A stretch of 64,000 nt of DNA from positions 1 through 64,000 of the forward strand of contig CAXTAT010000018.1 of NCBI GenBank assembly GCA_964242415.1. Reading direction: 5' to 3'. Made by a program: the position numbers and the translations under genes. This document shows, in pieces, positions 30,390-39,083 of the stretch (positions within the stretch are counted from its first letter, which is position 1; each line of letters opens with the position of its first letter). The notes under the pieces are model-generated. The model searched no databases, had not been told where the DNA came from, and saw only the letters and a list, made by a program, of their open reading frames with translations. This DNA is from DASWOJ01 sp964242415. Lineage in GTDB: Bacteria > Pseudomonadota > Alphaproteobacteria > Acetobacterales > Acetobacteraceae.

Positions 30390-31796
30390 GTGACTCACGC
30401 CCTCTCACCGCATCGGCATCGCTTGCATGCCCTTGCCACCGCCGCCGTCCTGGCGTTCGGCGCGGGCCTGCACCCGGCCAGTGCGCAGCCAGCCAACCCG
30501 TCCATCAGCATCGGCCCCAGCGAGGAGCTCTCACCGGCATCAGCTCCGCCAGCCCCGGCGACCGAGCACCTCGTGCCAGACTTTGGCGGCTATCGCTCCA
30601 GGCTGGAACGAGTGGGCGTGGACCTGCAGCTCGACTACATCGCCGAGGTTGCCGGCAACGTCACGGGCGGGACCCGCAGCAGCTCGAGCTATGCCGGCCA
30701 GGTCGGCTTCGAGGCCGACATCGACTGGAACAAGCTCGCAGGCGTCCCGGGCCTCACAACCCACGTCGTCATCGTCAACCGCCAGGGCAGCAACGTCGGC
30801 TCGAACTTCGGCGACAGCCTCAACCAGGTGCAGGAGATTTATGGCGCCGGCGGAGACACGGTGGTCCACCTGGTTTACGCCTACGCCGAAGAGTCGCTTC
30901 TGAATGGCCGCGTCAACCTCGCGGTCGGGCGGGCGCCCGAGCTGAACGACTTCTCCGCCTCCCCGCTCTACTGCAACTTCATCAACAACTCGCTCTGCGG
31001 CAACCCGAAAGCACTGCCCGAATCGGACGTGGGGTTCAGCTCGTACCCAGACTCCGTATTCTTCGGGCGCGTGCGGGTACGCCCGACGGCTGATACCTAC
31101 ATCCAGGTCGGCGTGTTCGAGGTCAACCAGAGCATCTACACCTATCCCGTGTACCGCTCGGGGTTCACGTTCAACGGGTCAAAAGACAGCGGCGTGATGA
31201 TCCCGGTCGAGGTCGCCTACGAGCCGACCATCGGCCCGCAAGCGATGCCCGGCCATTACAAGCTCGGCTTCGGCTACGATACGAGCACCTATCCCAAGTT
31301 CCCGACGACGATCCCTGCCGTCTTGGCTGGCGGCAATAACGGCACCGGGCAGAAGACCGGCTATTGGGCGCTCGCCGACCAAATGGTGTTCCGCAACGGG
31401 CCGGGGGCAACGGATGGCCTGGTCCTGCTGGCTGGTTACGTCCACACAGACCCGGACCTCTCCAACTACACCAACCAGGTCTTTGCCGGCGGCATCTACA
31501 AGAACTTCTGGAAAGACCGGCCGCAGGACGCAATCGCCTTCCTGTTCAACTACGCCAACATCAGCGGCGCGCTTGGCAAGGAACAGGCGATCGACCGTGC
31601 ATTCGGCCTGCCCGTAGCCGGCAGCCCGTCCGGAGGCATCCAGAGCCACCAGGAGATCATCGAGCTCAACTATAACGCCCACATCTACCGGGGCGTGAGC
31701 TTCCAGCCGCTGTTCCAGTACTACTTCCGGCCGAACGGCGTCGGCAACATCCCGGACGCCGCGATATTCGGCTTCAAGTCGCACATCAGCTTCTAA
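30390..31796 (+). CDS. Carbohydrate-selective porin (OprB family)
   Basis: The 468-residue outer-membrane protein starts with GTG after AGGGGAG and has a signal peptide ending near ASAQ (residue 33). The mature part begins with an acidic/proline linker and continues as a beta-barrel: LERVGVDLQLDYIAEVAGNVTGG, a long alternation of aromatic and small residues, YWALADQMVFR and the terminal aromatic in GFKSHISF. OprB porins admit sugars, which agrees with the two sugar ABC importers just upstream (20-29 kb). Confidence 0.85.
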   Translation: MTHALSPHRHRLHALATAAVLAFGAGLHPASAQPANPSISIGPSEELSPASAPPAPATEHLVPDFGGYRSRLERVGVDLQLDYIAEVAGNVTGGTRSSSSYAGQVGFEADIDWNKLAGVPGLTTHVVIVNRQGSNVGSNFGDSLNQVQEIYGAGGDTVVHLVYAYAEESLLNGRVNLAVGRAPELNDFSASPLYCNFINNSLCGNPKALPESDVGFSSYPDSVFFGRVRVRPTADTYIQVGVFEVNQSIYTYPVYRSGFTFNGSKDSGVMIPVEVAYEPTIGPQAMPGHYKLGFGYDTSTYPKFPTTIPAVLAGGNNGTGQKTGYWALADQMVFRNGPGATDGLVLLAGYVHTDPDLSNYTNQVFAGGIYKNFWKDRPQDAIAFLFNYANISGALGKEQAIDRAFGLPVAGSPSGGIQSHQEIIELNYNAHIYRGVSFQPLFQYYFRPNGVGNIPDAAIFGFKSHISF

Positions 31797-31845
31797 TCAG
31801 CCGCCTACCTGCTGGACCCGTCCAGGCGACATTGCCTGGGCGGGT

Positions 31846-32322
31846 TCAGTAAACCCCGTGCGGGCGGACCGGCGAGAGGGTATAGAGCGCCCCGTCCGGG
31901 CTGGCATCGATCGCGCCGCTTGGGTCCAGCGCGTGCAGCCTCCCATCCGCCTTCAAGGCATAGCCGCCGACCTGGCTCGCCAGGTGGTCGTGCAGGGTGA
32001 TGAACTTCACCATCTCGCCGTTCACCATGCGTTGCGTGCTCGTCCAAGGGCCGCCCCACTCCTGCGTGCCGTTGTTGCTGAACTGGTTCGGGTTCTGCAT
32101 GGTGGTCGTGATGTGGTAACTGCCGGATGTGGCTCCCGGACCGCCGCCCAGCACGAGATCAACTGCGACAGGGTAATCGGCACTGCTTCCAGGCGGCTGA
32201 CCTTGCCAGTCGCCAAACAGCGGCCCGATCGGCTGCGCGCACCCCGCCACCCCAAGCGCCACCGCCAGGGCCAGCCCGTCCCGCCAATCGCGGGTCAGCC
32301 AACTACGTGCCATCTGCTTCAC
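31846..32322 (-). CDS. Putative lipoprotein of unknown function
   Basis: The 158-residue product has an N-terminal hydrophobic stretch ending in the lipobox LGVAGC, so it is probably a lipoprotein. The mature part has GDWQGQPPGSSADYPVAVDLVL, a short beta-rich region that looks like a small-molecule or saccharide-responsive fold, but I recognise no family. It begins with GTG at 32322 or ATG at 32313, overlapping the small frame at 32303. Confidence 0.6.
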   Translation of the reverse strand: MKQMARSWLTRDWRDGLALAVALGVAGCAQPIGPLFGDWQGQPPGSSADYPVAVDLVLGGGPGATSGSYHITTTMQNPNQFSNNGTQEWGGPWTSTQRMVNGEMVKFITLHDHLASQVGGYALKADGRLHALDPSGAIDASPDGALYTLSPVRPHGVY

Positions 32323-32458
32323 CCATCACCTGAATCGCTGTCCCGGCCTTCGGGCCATACATGCAGATCGCGCCCTGCGGCAACCCCAGGCTGCTGCCCG
32401 GCCGCAGGATGCAGGTGGCGCCGCTGGTGAACCATGCGCCGATTAGCGGCCCATTCAT
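32303..32458 (-). CDS. Small hypothetical protein
   Basis: A 51-residue reading frame (ATG at 32458; a longer form could begin at 32506) has strong G/C in the third codon position and protein-like content (GAICMYGPKAGTAIQVMGEA). Its 3' end overlaps the start of the lipoprotein gene at 31846-32322, suggesting a coupled pair. No homology is recognised. Confidence 0.35.
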   Translation of the reverse strand: MNGPLIGAWFTSGATCILRPGSSLGLPQGAICMYGPKAGTAIQVMGEADGT

Positions 32459-32524
32459 CCGCGAGCAGGAAACGGGCCAGGCAAGGCGTCCCGAACGGCC
32501 AATCACGGCAGCCGCCAGGAGCCG

Positions 32525-32953
32525 TCACGGGCCGCCCGGCCTGCGGCTCGCGGCCTCGCCCCGGCGCATCGGCATGGCGTCGATCACCTCGATCAGGCGG
32601 TCCGCGGGCAGCGGCTCGGCCGAGGACAGCTTGGCGCCCCCGTCCTTGCCGACGAGCACGGCGCGGAAATGCCCCGCATCCGCCCCGAACCTGCGGCGCA
32701 GCGCCGGGTCCCCGGGTCCGATAACCTCGACCAGCACGAGGTCGCGCTCACCCATCGCCGCGCCGGCGCCCGCAAGAAGGCCCCGCTGCCGCATCAAGGC
32801 CGGGTCGTCCTTGTCCGGCGCGAACAGCAGGAGGACACGGGACTGCCAAAGGTACTGCGCAATGCCGGGCACGGCCGCCTCCGTCATCGCGGTCGGCACG
32901 GCGCACAGCAGCACCCCGGCCAGGACCCGCATCCGGCGTGCCCAGCGCGCCAT
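32525..32953 (-). CDS. DUF4174-containing exported protein
   Basis: About 142 residues with a signal peptide (MARWARRMRVLAGVLLCAVPTAMTEA is longer than quoted limits, cleavage near residue 27). Confidence 0.
   Translation of the reverse strand: MARWARRMRVLAGVLLCAVPTAMTEAAVPGIAQYLWQSRVLLLFAPDKDDPALMRQRGLLAGAGAAMGERDLVLVEVIGPGDPALRRRFGADAGHFRAVLVGKDGGAKLSSAEPLPADRLIEVIDAMPMRRGEAASRRPGGP
32525..32953 (-). CDS. DUF4174-like exported protein
   Basis: About 142 residues. An arginine-rich start followed by RVLAGVLLCAVPTAMTEA forms a signal peptide. The mature protein reads YLWQSRVLLLFAPDKDDP, then GERDLVLVEVIG and a C-terminal DRLIEVIDAMPMRRGE, the pattern of the DUF4174 family (thioredoxin-fold-like small periplasmic proteins of unknown function). 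In-frame starts also exist at 32983 and further upstream; 32953 is chosen to place the basic residues at the head of the signal peptide. It is divergent from the hybrid kinase. Confidence 0.65.
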   Translation of the reverse strand: MARWARRMRVLAGVLLCAVPTAMTEAAVPGIAQYLWQSRVLLLFAPDKDDPALMRQRGLLAGAGAAMGERDLVLVEVIGPGDPALRRRFGADAGHFRAVLVGKDGGAKLSSAEPLPADRLIEVIDAMPMRRGEAASRRPGGP

Positions 32954-33290
32954 CCAGGCGGCGCGCAACGCCGTGGACGCCATGGCTTGCAGCGCTTCAT
33001 TGCACCTCCGGTTGGGTAATGCCACTCGTCGCTCCATCAGGCAGGCGCCGCGGACCTCTGGCTCGCCGGCGATCATGGCTTGGAACGGTCCGCGCGGCGA
33101 GCGTCCAGGCTAGGTGCAGGCCCAGATGCCGGTCGGCGGAGCCTAGCCTGTCCAGAACCGGCCCCATGGCCCTGCATGGAGCTATTCCGGACCTCTCGCG
33201 TTGCAGGCCTGTCCGCGTCAGCCTTGGGGGCAGCGGCGCCGGGCGCCAGCCCCGGCAAAGGCGCACGGACGGTCAAGCGGAGAGCACGCC
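32954..33290. other. Intergenic region before the hybrid kinase
   Basis: These 337 bases separate two divergent genes. The upstream part may belong to a longer N-terminus of the DUF4174 gene. I see no recognisable promoter, repeat or RNA element. Confidence 0.4.
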
Positions 33291-35741
33291 ATGGACAACG
33301 ATCAGCACCCGCCAGGGGACGGTGTTCCATCGCCAGCCATGGCCGGCGTGGCGGAGGATGCACGGATTGCAGTCGAGGGCTGGGCGCCGGCCGGAGAAGG
33401 CGATGCGCCCGAGGCGAGCGAGGCGGACCTGCGCATGCTGGCGGACTCCATCCCGCAGCTTGCCTGGATGGCGGACGCAGCCGGCTCGATCTTCTGGTAC
33501 AACCGGCGTTTTTACGACTACACCGGCACGACGCTGGCGGAGATGCAGGGGTCGGGCTGGCGCGAGGTCCACCATCCCGATCATGTCGAGCAGGCGACCG
33601 AGCGGTTCCGCGCCGCCATCGCGGCCAACGAGCCGTGGGAAGACACCTTCCCGCTGCGGGGCAAGGACGGCCAGTACCGCTGGTTCCTGTCGCGCGCCCT
33701 GCCGATCCGCGACGGCGCCGGGCGGCTCGTACGCTGGTTCGGCACCAACACGGACGTGACCGAGCAGCGCGCCTGGGAGCTGCGGGTGCTCCGCAGCGAG
33801 GAGCGGTTCCGTTCGCTGGTGGACACGGCGGCGGCGATCGTGTGGACCACCGATCCCTCGAAAGGCGGCTTCCATGAGCCGCAGCCGCGCTGGAGCGCCT
33901 TCACCGGGCAGGGCCTTGAGGAGGCGCGCGGCACGGGCTGGATCAAGGCGATCCACCCCGATGAGCGGGAGCGCACCGTCGAGGCGTGGCGGCATGCCGT
34001 CGAGGCCCGGTCGCGCTTCGAGGTCGAGCACCGGGTGCGCCGGGCGGACGGGACGTGGCGGCACATGGCCGTGCACGCCGTGCCGCTCCTCGACGAGCAT
34101 GGCGCGGTCCGCGAGTGGGTGGGCACGCACACCGACGTCACCGAGCGCAAGCAGGCCGAGGCGGCGGTCGAGGCCGCGCGCGACATGGCGGAGGAGGCGA
34201 ACCGGGCCAAGAGCACCTTCCTCGCCAACATGAGCCACGAGCTGCGCACGCCCTTGTCGGCCATCATCGGCTACAGCGAGATGCTGCAGGAGGAGATCGC
34301 GGACGGCGGCGACCTGAGCGGGCTGGCTGGCGACATGGGCAAGATCGAGGCCAACGCACGCCACCTGCTCAGCCTGATCAACGACGTGCTGGACCTGTCC
34401 AAGGTCGAGAGCGGCAAGATGGAGGTCTATGCCGAGACGTTCGACGCCGCCGAGATGGTCCGCAACGTGGCGTCCACCGTGCAGAGCCTGGTGGAGAAGA
34501 AGGGCAACACCCTGCACATCCAGGTCGCCCCCGACCTGGGCGCGATGCACTCCGACGTGACCAAGATACGCCAGGTGCTGCTGAACCTGCTGAGCAACGC
34601 GGCCAAGTTCGCCGAGGGCAGCTCAATCACGCTCGCCGCCGAGCGCGAACCCGGCCCGGACGGCGGCCGCGGGCAGGATTGGTTCATCTTCCGGGTCAGC
34701 GACACCGGCATCGGCATGACGGAGGAGCAGTTGGCCAAGCTGTTCCAGCGCTTCCAGCAGGCGGACGCCTCCACCACGCGCAAGTTCGGCGGCACCGGGC
34801 TGGGCTTGTCCATCACCAAGGCGTTCAGCACCATGCTGGGCGGTGACGTGACGGTGCAGAGCGCGCCCGGCCAGGGCAGCATCTTCACCGTCAGGCTGCC
34901 AGCGGTGCTGCCGGAACCCAAGCAGGCCGTGGAGGATGTGCCGGAAGCCGCCGGAAGCGAGGCCGTCCCTGGGCAGGAAACCGTGCTCGTCATCGACGAC
35001 GACCCGGCACAGCGCGACCTGATGAGCCGCTTCCTGGAACGCGAGGGGTTCGCCGCGCGCACGGCGCCGGACGGCCGGACCGGGATCGATCTGGCCCGGG
35101 CATTGCGGCCCAGGGCCATCCTGCTCGACGTGATGATGCCCGGCATGGACGGCTGGTCGGTGCTGGCCACGCTCAAGGCCGACGCGGAGCTGGCCAAGAT
35201 CCCCGTCGTGATGATCACGTTCGTCAGCGAGCGGGGACTCGCCACGTCCCTGGGCGCGGCCGGCTACGTGCCCAAGCCGGTCGAGTGGGAGGCGTTCCGG
35301 GGCGTGATGGACCGCTTCCGCGACGCGGATGGCGACGTGCTCGTGGTGGACGACGACGCGGACGCGCGCGCGCGGGTACGTGCGGTGTTGGAGAAGAACG
35401 GCTGGACCGTGATGGAGGCCGGCAATGGCCAGGAGGCGCTCGACCGCGTCGCGCTCGCGGTGCCGCGGGTGATCCTCCTCGACCTCACCATGCCGGTCAT
35501 GGACGGCTTTGCATTCCTGCATGCCCTGCGTGAACGCCCCGGCTGCTCCGACGTGCCTGTCGTCGTCCTCAGCGCACGGGACCTGACCCGCGAGGACCGC
35601 GGGCGCCTGGACGGGGCAAGCCAGGTGCTCAGCAAGGGCAGCACCAGCCTGCGCGAGCTGGCGGGCACGTTGCGGTCGCTCGCCTCCAAGCCCGCCGGGC
35701 ACGGCGAGGCCGGCGCGATCACGGGGGAGAGAGGATCATGA
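33291..35741 (+). CDS. Hybrid sensor histidine kinase (PAS-PAS-HisKA-HATPase-REC-REC)
   Basis: An 816-residue soluble kinase without membrane segments. Two PAS/PAC domains (about 50-170 and 180-290) are followed by a HisKA dimerisation helix with the phospho-acceptor in FLANMSHELRTPLSAIIGY (His near residue 316). The HATPase has N-box LLNLLSNAAKF, G1 DTGIGM and G2 GGTGLGL. Two receiver domains follow, with phosphorylatable aspartates in AILLDVMMPGMDG (about 614) and VILLDLTMPVMDG (about 730). The ATG at 33291 has GGAGAG upstream; an earlier frame is non-coding. The cytoplasmic PAS pair suggests a redox, light or small-molecule cue. No obvious output partner lies beside it. Confidence 0.9.
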   Translation: MDNDQHPPGDGVPSPAMAGVAEDARIAVEGWAPAGEGDAPEASEADLRMLADSIPQLAWMADAAGSIFWYNRRFYDYTGTTLAEMQGSGWREVHHPDHVEQATERFRAAIAANEPWEDTFPLRGKDGQYRWFLSRALPIRDGAGRLVRWFGTNTDVTEQRAWELRVLRSEERFRSLVDTAAAIVWTTDPSKGGFHEPQPRWSAFTGQGLEEARGTGWIKAIHPDERERTVEAWRHAVEARSRFEVEHRVRRADGTWRHMAVHAVPLLDEHGAVREWVGTHTDVTERKQAEAAVEAARDMAEEANRAKSTFLANMSHELRTPLSAIIGYSEMLQEEIADGGDLSGLAGDMGKIEANARHLLSLINDVLDLSKVESGKMEVYAETFDAAEMVRNVASTVQSLVEKKGNTLHIQVAPDLGAMHSDVTKIRQVLLNLLSNAAKFAEGSSITLAAEREPGPDGGRGQDWFIFRVSDTGIGMTEEQLAKLFQRFQQADASTTRKFGGTGLGLSITKAFSTMLGGDVTVQSAPGQGSIFTVRLPAVLPEPKQAVEDVPEAAGSEAVPGQETVLVIDDDPAQRDLMSRFLEREGFAARTAPDGRTGIDLARALRPRAILLDVMMPGMDGWSVLATLKADAELAKIPVVMITFVSERGLATSLGAAGYVPKPVEWEAFRGVMDRFRDADGDVLVVDDDADARARVRAVLEKNGWTVMEAGNGQEALDRVALAVPRVILLDLTMPVMDGFAFLHALRERPGCSDVPVVVLSARDLTREDRGRLDGASQVLSKGSTSLRELAGTLRSLASKPAGHGEAGAITGERGS

Positions 35742-35994
35742 CGCGCGTTCCCCCTGTTTGGCATCGGCGAGGCTTCTCGCAGGTTCGCAGGACGGCCGAG
35801 CCGGCATTCCTAGGCTTGCCCGGGCAGCAGGCACATGCGACCGCACCGGCGCTGGTGGATGCTTTGCCCGTGCGCCCCCTGCCTTGCGGGTGGCGCCATG
35901 AACGGAGGCGGGGCAGACACCTGACCGGCAGGCGAGCGGGATGCCGGGGTCGTCGTGCTGGCATGAAGCGGGCAAGCCGTGTGGGAGGGCTGGC

Positions 35995-36318
35995 ATGAAC
36001 GCCGTCACGGTTGTGAGCCTGTTTGCGGCGACGCTGTCGATGATAAGCTTCGTGCCGCAGGCATGGGCGGTCATCCGGTCGCGCAGCACGGACGGCATCT
36101 CGCTCAAGATGTATGTGATCACGGTGATCGGCTTCGTCGCCTGGCTCGTCTATGGCGTGTTGGTGGGGCAGTGGGCGATCATCGTGCAGAACATCATCTG
36201 CCTTTGCTTGTCCTCGTTCATCCTGGTCATGAAGCTGCTGCCGCAGCCCAAGAAAGAGGCCGTGGCCGACGCATTGACCCCGGAGTTTGCCAGTGCAGAT
36301 CATGGTGACAGCCAGTAG
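35995..36318 (+). CDS. SemiSWEET-type sugar transporter (PQ-loop/MtN3 family)
   Basis: The 107-residue membrane protein has three predicted helices, the minimal triple-helix unit that dimerises in bacterial SemiSWEETs. The diagnostic proline-glutamine is in MISFVPQAWAVIRSRS, followed by the conserved TDGISLKMYVI and VQNIICL asparagine motifs. The ATG at 35995 follows GGGAGGG. It encodes a facilitative sugar or small-metabolite carrier. The C-terminal 25 residues are a polar extension beyond the usual 85-95. Confidence 0.85.
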   Translation: MNAVTVVSLFAATLSMISFVPQAWAVIRSRSTDGISLKMYVITVIGFVAWLVYGVLVGQWAIIVQNIICLCLSSFILVMKLLPQPKKEAVADALTPEFASADHGDSQ

Positions 36319-36484
36319 GCGGAACCAGGCTGCACATCGGCAGCGGGTCGGGCCGTCCACTTCGAGGTAGTCCCGTCCGTTCGGGCGGCCTTGCGGCCTG
36401 AATGGGCTTGATCCTGGTTGCCATCAGGCCGTCAGCGTCCCTGTCCTTGTCCCGTTTGCTTCCTGCCATGCCTCGTCCAAGATG

Positions 36485-37591
36485 CTACTCGGCTGCGGTC
36501 TGCTGGGGGGTGCGGGCGGCCAGCAGGCGCCGGGTCAGCGGCAGCAGGGTGCGGCCATACTCCAGCGCGTCCCCCAGCGGATCGAAGCCGCGGATCAGGA
36601 AGGTGGTCACGCCCAGCGCGTGGTAGTCGAGGAACGCCTCCGCCACCTGCTGCGGCGTGCCGACCAGCGCCGTGGTGTTGCCGCGCGCCCCGGTGGCGCG
36701 GGCGATGGCGGTATACAGCCGTCCCTCCGGGCGGTCCCCCAGCGCCGCGGCGGCCAGCAGGCGCTGCGACCCGGCGTTGGCCGGCGCCCCAACCACGGGG
36801 CCGAGCGCGGCCTCTCCGCGCACCTCCAAGGTGCGGGCGAGGATGGCTTCCGCCCGCGCCCAGGCTTCTTCCTCCGTGGCGCCCAGGATCGGGCGGAAGG
36901 ACAGGCTGAACCGGACCTGGCGGCCGTGCTTTGCGGCTTCGGCCCGCACCCGGCTGATGATCTCGGCGACCTGCGCCCGGGTTTCGCCCCACAGCGCGTA
37001 CACGTCGGCGTGGCGGCCGGCAACGCGGATGGCGGCGTCGGACGCACCGCCGAAATAGATCGGGATGCGCGGGCGCTGCACCGTCCGCACCGCGGGCGAG
37101 GCGCCCCGGATGCGGTAGTACGCGCCCTCGTGGTCCACCGGAGCGTCGGCGGTCCAGACCCGCTTCAGCACGTCCACGTACTCGTCGGTGCGGGCGTAGC
37201 GGTCGTCCTTGCCCAGCCAGTCGCCGTCGCGCGCCTGGTCTTGGTCGTCCCCGCCCGAAATCACGTGGATCGCCGCCCGCCCGCCGCTGAGCTGGTCCAG
37301 CGTCGCGAACGCCCGCGCCGCCGTGGTCGGCGCCTGGAAGCCCGGCCGGTGCGCGACCAGGAAGCCGACCTGCTTCGTATGGGCCGCGGCGTGGGCGGCG
37401 ATCTGGAAGCCGTCCGGCCCGTTGCTGTACCAGCCGATCAGCACGCGGTCGAAGCCGCCGCCCTCCGCCGCATGGGCCTCGTGCGCCTGGGCCGAGGCCG
37501 CGAGGTAGCCGGGGTCAACCGCCGGGCCATGCGCCGGGCGGGTTTCCGACTGCTCGCGCGGCTGGATCATGCCGATGAACTCGAGGGTCAT
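36485..37591 (-). CDS. LLM-class flavin-dependent monooxygenase (SsuD-like)
   Basis: The 368-residue product resembles FMNH2-dependent alkanesulfonate monooxygenases. Family stretches are GGGFDRVLIGWYSNGPD, KQVGFLVAHRPGFQAPTTAAR, DQLSGGRAAIHVISGGDDQ and RPRIPIYFGGASDAAIRVAG. It forms a minus-strand group with the acyl-CoA-dehydrogenase-like gene (23 bases upstream) and a small exported protein, suggesting release of sulfite or oxidation of an organosulfur compound. The reductase and transporter are not in this window. Confidence 0.85.
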   Translation of the reverse strand: MTLEFIGMIQPREQSETRPAHGPAVDPGYLAASAQAHEAHAAEGGGFDRVLIGWYSNGPDGFQIAAHAAAHTKQVGFLVAHRPGFQAPTTAARAFATLDQLSGGRAAIHVISGGDDQDQARDGDWLGKDDRYARTDEYVDVLKRVWTADAPVDHEGAYYRIRGASPAVRTVQRPRIPIYFGGASDAAIRVAGRHADVYALWGETRAQVAEIISRVRAEAAKHGRQVRFSLSFRPILGATEEEAWARAEAILARTLEVRGEAALGPVVGAPANAGSQRLLAAAALGDRPEGRLYTAIARATGARGNTTALVGTPQQVAEAFLDYHALGVTTFLIRGFDPLGDALEYGRTLLPLTRRLLAARTPQQTAAE

Positions 37592-37614
37592 GCTGGTCCT
37601 CCTATTTGGCCGGG

Positions 37615-38850
37615 CTATTGGCCGGGTGCCGCGCGCCCGGCGGACTCAAATATGGCACGGCCTGCCGCGACGAATGCGGCGTCAGGCTGCGGCGTATGGA
37701 CGCGGGCGCACAGCACATCGCGCAGGTGCCGCTCCAGCGGGTTGGCGCGGGACAGGCCGTGGTTGCCGGCGAGCTGCATCGCGGCCTGCACCGCGGCGAT
37801 GGCGTTCTCGGCCGCAACCGTCTTCAGCAGGCCGCTTTCGGCCGGCTCCGGCGGGCGGCCCGCGTCGGTGTCGGCGGCGGCGCAGGCGACCAGGCGGCGG
37901 TTGGTCAGCAGCAGCGCCTCGATCCGGCCCATCGCCTCCTGCATCCTGGGCAGGGTGGCCAGCGGCGCGCCGAGGTTGGCGGGCACGCGGTCCCGCAGGA
38001 AGCCGGCGGTCCAGTCCCGCGCGGCCTCAGCGACGCCGGTATAGAGCGCCGCGATCAGCAAGGCGTTCCAGGCCGCGGCATCCGGGTCCGGCTGCGCCCA
38101 ATCCGCCGGGGCGCGCAGGTCCACGGCGTGATCGTGCGGGATCGTCACCGCCTCGAACACCACGTCATGGCTGCCGGACCCGCGCAGGCCAAGCTGGTCC
38201 CAGGTCTCCTCGATCCGCACGCCGGGAGCGTTGGCGGGCACCAGGAACAGGCCGGTGCGCGGCGCGTCGTCGTCCGTGCCCGGCGAACCCCTGGGTTCGA
38301 CATCCGGCGAACCTCTGGGTTCGACATCCGGCGAACCTCTGGGTTCGACGCGGGCGAACACCAGCATCCAGGTCAGGCCGGGCGCGCCGGTGCTGTAGAT
38401 CTTGCGGCCGGTGATGGACCAGCCCTCGGCCGTGCGCCGCGCCATGGTGGCGGGCAACCCGCCGCGGGCCGGGGTGCCCAGCGCCGGCTCCACCCGCAGC
38501 GCGTTGATCAGCGCCCCGAACCGCCCGGCGCCGCGCCCGACCAGCGCGCGCAGGTGCTCCGGCCAGTCCGAGCGCGCCGCGGTCCGCAGGTGCGTCAACT
38601 GCATCGCCAGGATCAGCGCCGTGGAGGCGCAGCCCTGCCCGGCGCGGCGCACCAGGTCCGCCACCCGCGCCAGCCCGGCCTCCTGCCCGCCATCCACGGT
38701 GCGGGCCGTCAGCGCCAGCAGGCCGGCCGCGTGCAGCGCGTCCAGGCTCTCCCACGGGAAGGCGCCGGTGCGGTCCACCGCCGCGGCGTGTTCGGCAAGC
38801 TCGGGCGGAATGGCTTCCGTTGCAGGCGCACGCAGGGTCATGCCGTCCAT
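37615..38850 (-). CDS. Acyl-CoA dehydrogenase-like monooxygenase (SfnB/DszC type)
   Basis: The 411-residue flavoprotein has the acyl-CoA dehydrogenase fold with degenerate catalytic region, as in SfnB/DszC desulfurisation enzymes. Seen are GCASTALILAMQLTHLRTA, GWSITGRKIYSTGAPG, TWDQLGLRGSGSHDV and a C-terminal helical domain with AMQLAGNHGLSR. A 24-bp unit occurs three times in frame (38281-38352), giving VEPRGSPD repeats in a surface loop of about residues 168-191. The ATG at 38850 overlaps the preceding stop (TGATG), with GGGAG upstream. Confidence 0.8.
   Translation of the reverse strand: MDGMTLRAPATEAIPPELAEHAAAVDRTGAFPWESLDALHAAGLLALTARTVDGGQEAGLARVADLVRRAGQGCASTALILAMQLTHLRTAARSDWPEHLRALVGRGAGRFGALINALRVEPALGTPARGGLPATMARRTAEGWSITGRKIYSTGAPGLTWMLVFARVEPRGSPDVEPRGSPDVEPRGSPGTDDDAPRTGLFLVPANAPGVRIEETWDQLGLRGSGSHDVVFEAVTIPHDHAVDLRAPADWAQPDPDAAAWNALLIAALYTGVAEAARDWTAGFLRDRVPANLGAPLATLPRMQEAMGRIEALLLTNRRLVACAAADTDAGRPPEPAESGLLKTVAAENAIAAVQAAMQLAGNHGLSRANPLERHLRDVLCARVHTPQPDAAFVAAGRAIFESAGRAAPGQ
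38281..38352. repeat. 24-bp in-frame tandem repeat (three copies)
   Basis: Three copies of a 24-bp unit, CGGCGAACC(C/T)CTGGGTTCGACATC (the last copy changed at its end). Each unit contains the inverted repeat CGAACC-TCTG-GGTTCG. Being a multiple of three, the array leaves the acyl-CoA dehydrogenase-like frame open and adds VEPRGSPD three times. Confidence 0.9.
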
Positions 38851-39083
38851 CAAACGTCTCCCAGGTCGAACGAGCGGTCCCACAACGGCGACACGTCCAC
38901 CGCCTGGTGCGAGGCGACCGCGGCGTCGTCGGGCAGGGTCAGGCGGCGGGGCTGGCTTGCCCCGTCCAGCATCAGGAGCTGGTCGCCCGCCTTATACTGG
39001 GTCACGCGCTGCGAACGGGTTTGGGCCTGAGCCGGGCAGGTGGCCAGCAGCCCGGCCGCCAGCATGGCCCGACGCGCGATCAT
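38850..39083 (-). CDS. Short exported protein, possibly a remnant
   Basis: This 77-residue frame begins with a signal peptide (MIARRAMLAAGLLATCPAQA) and ends DVSPLWDRSFDLGDV. The mature part of about 57 residues is too short for a substrate-binding protein, though a deleted sulfonate-binding protein is one explanation because the two genes downstream look like organosulfur enzymes. Its stop overlaps the next start codon. No family is recognised. A GGCCGGCC-CC-GGCCGGCC palindrome (39106-39123) lies just upstream. Confidence 0.5.
   Translation of the reverse strand: MIARRAMLAAGLLATCPAQAQTRSQRVTQYKAGDQLLMLDGASQPRRLTLPDDAAVASHQAVDVSPLWDRSFDLGDV

Noticed and set aside
32525..32953. Duplicate zero-confidence line for the DUF4174-like gene in the feature list
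   Set aside because: Superseded by the full entry at the same position; ignore the line with confidence 0. The same applies to the zero-confidence Lrp line at 39637-40131.
35738..35998. Possible 86-residue gene between the hybrid kinase and SemiSWEET, with overlapping start and stop
   Set aside because: The overlap looks attractive, but third-position G/C is no higher than background, the product is mainly Arg/Gly, and no ribosome site is present.
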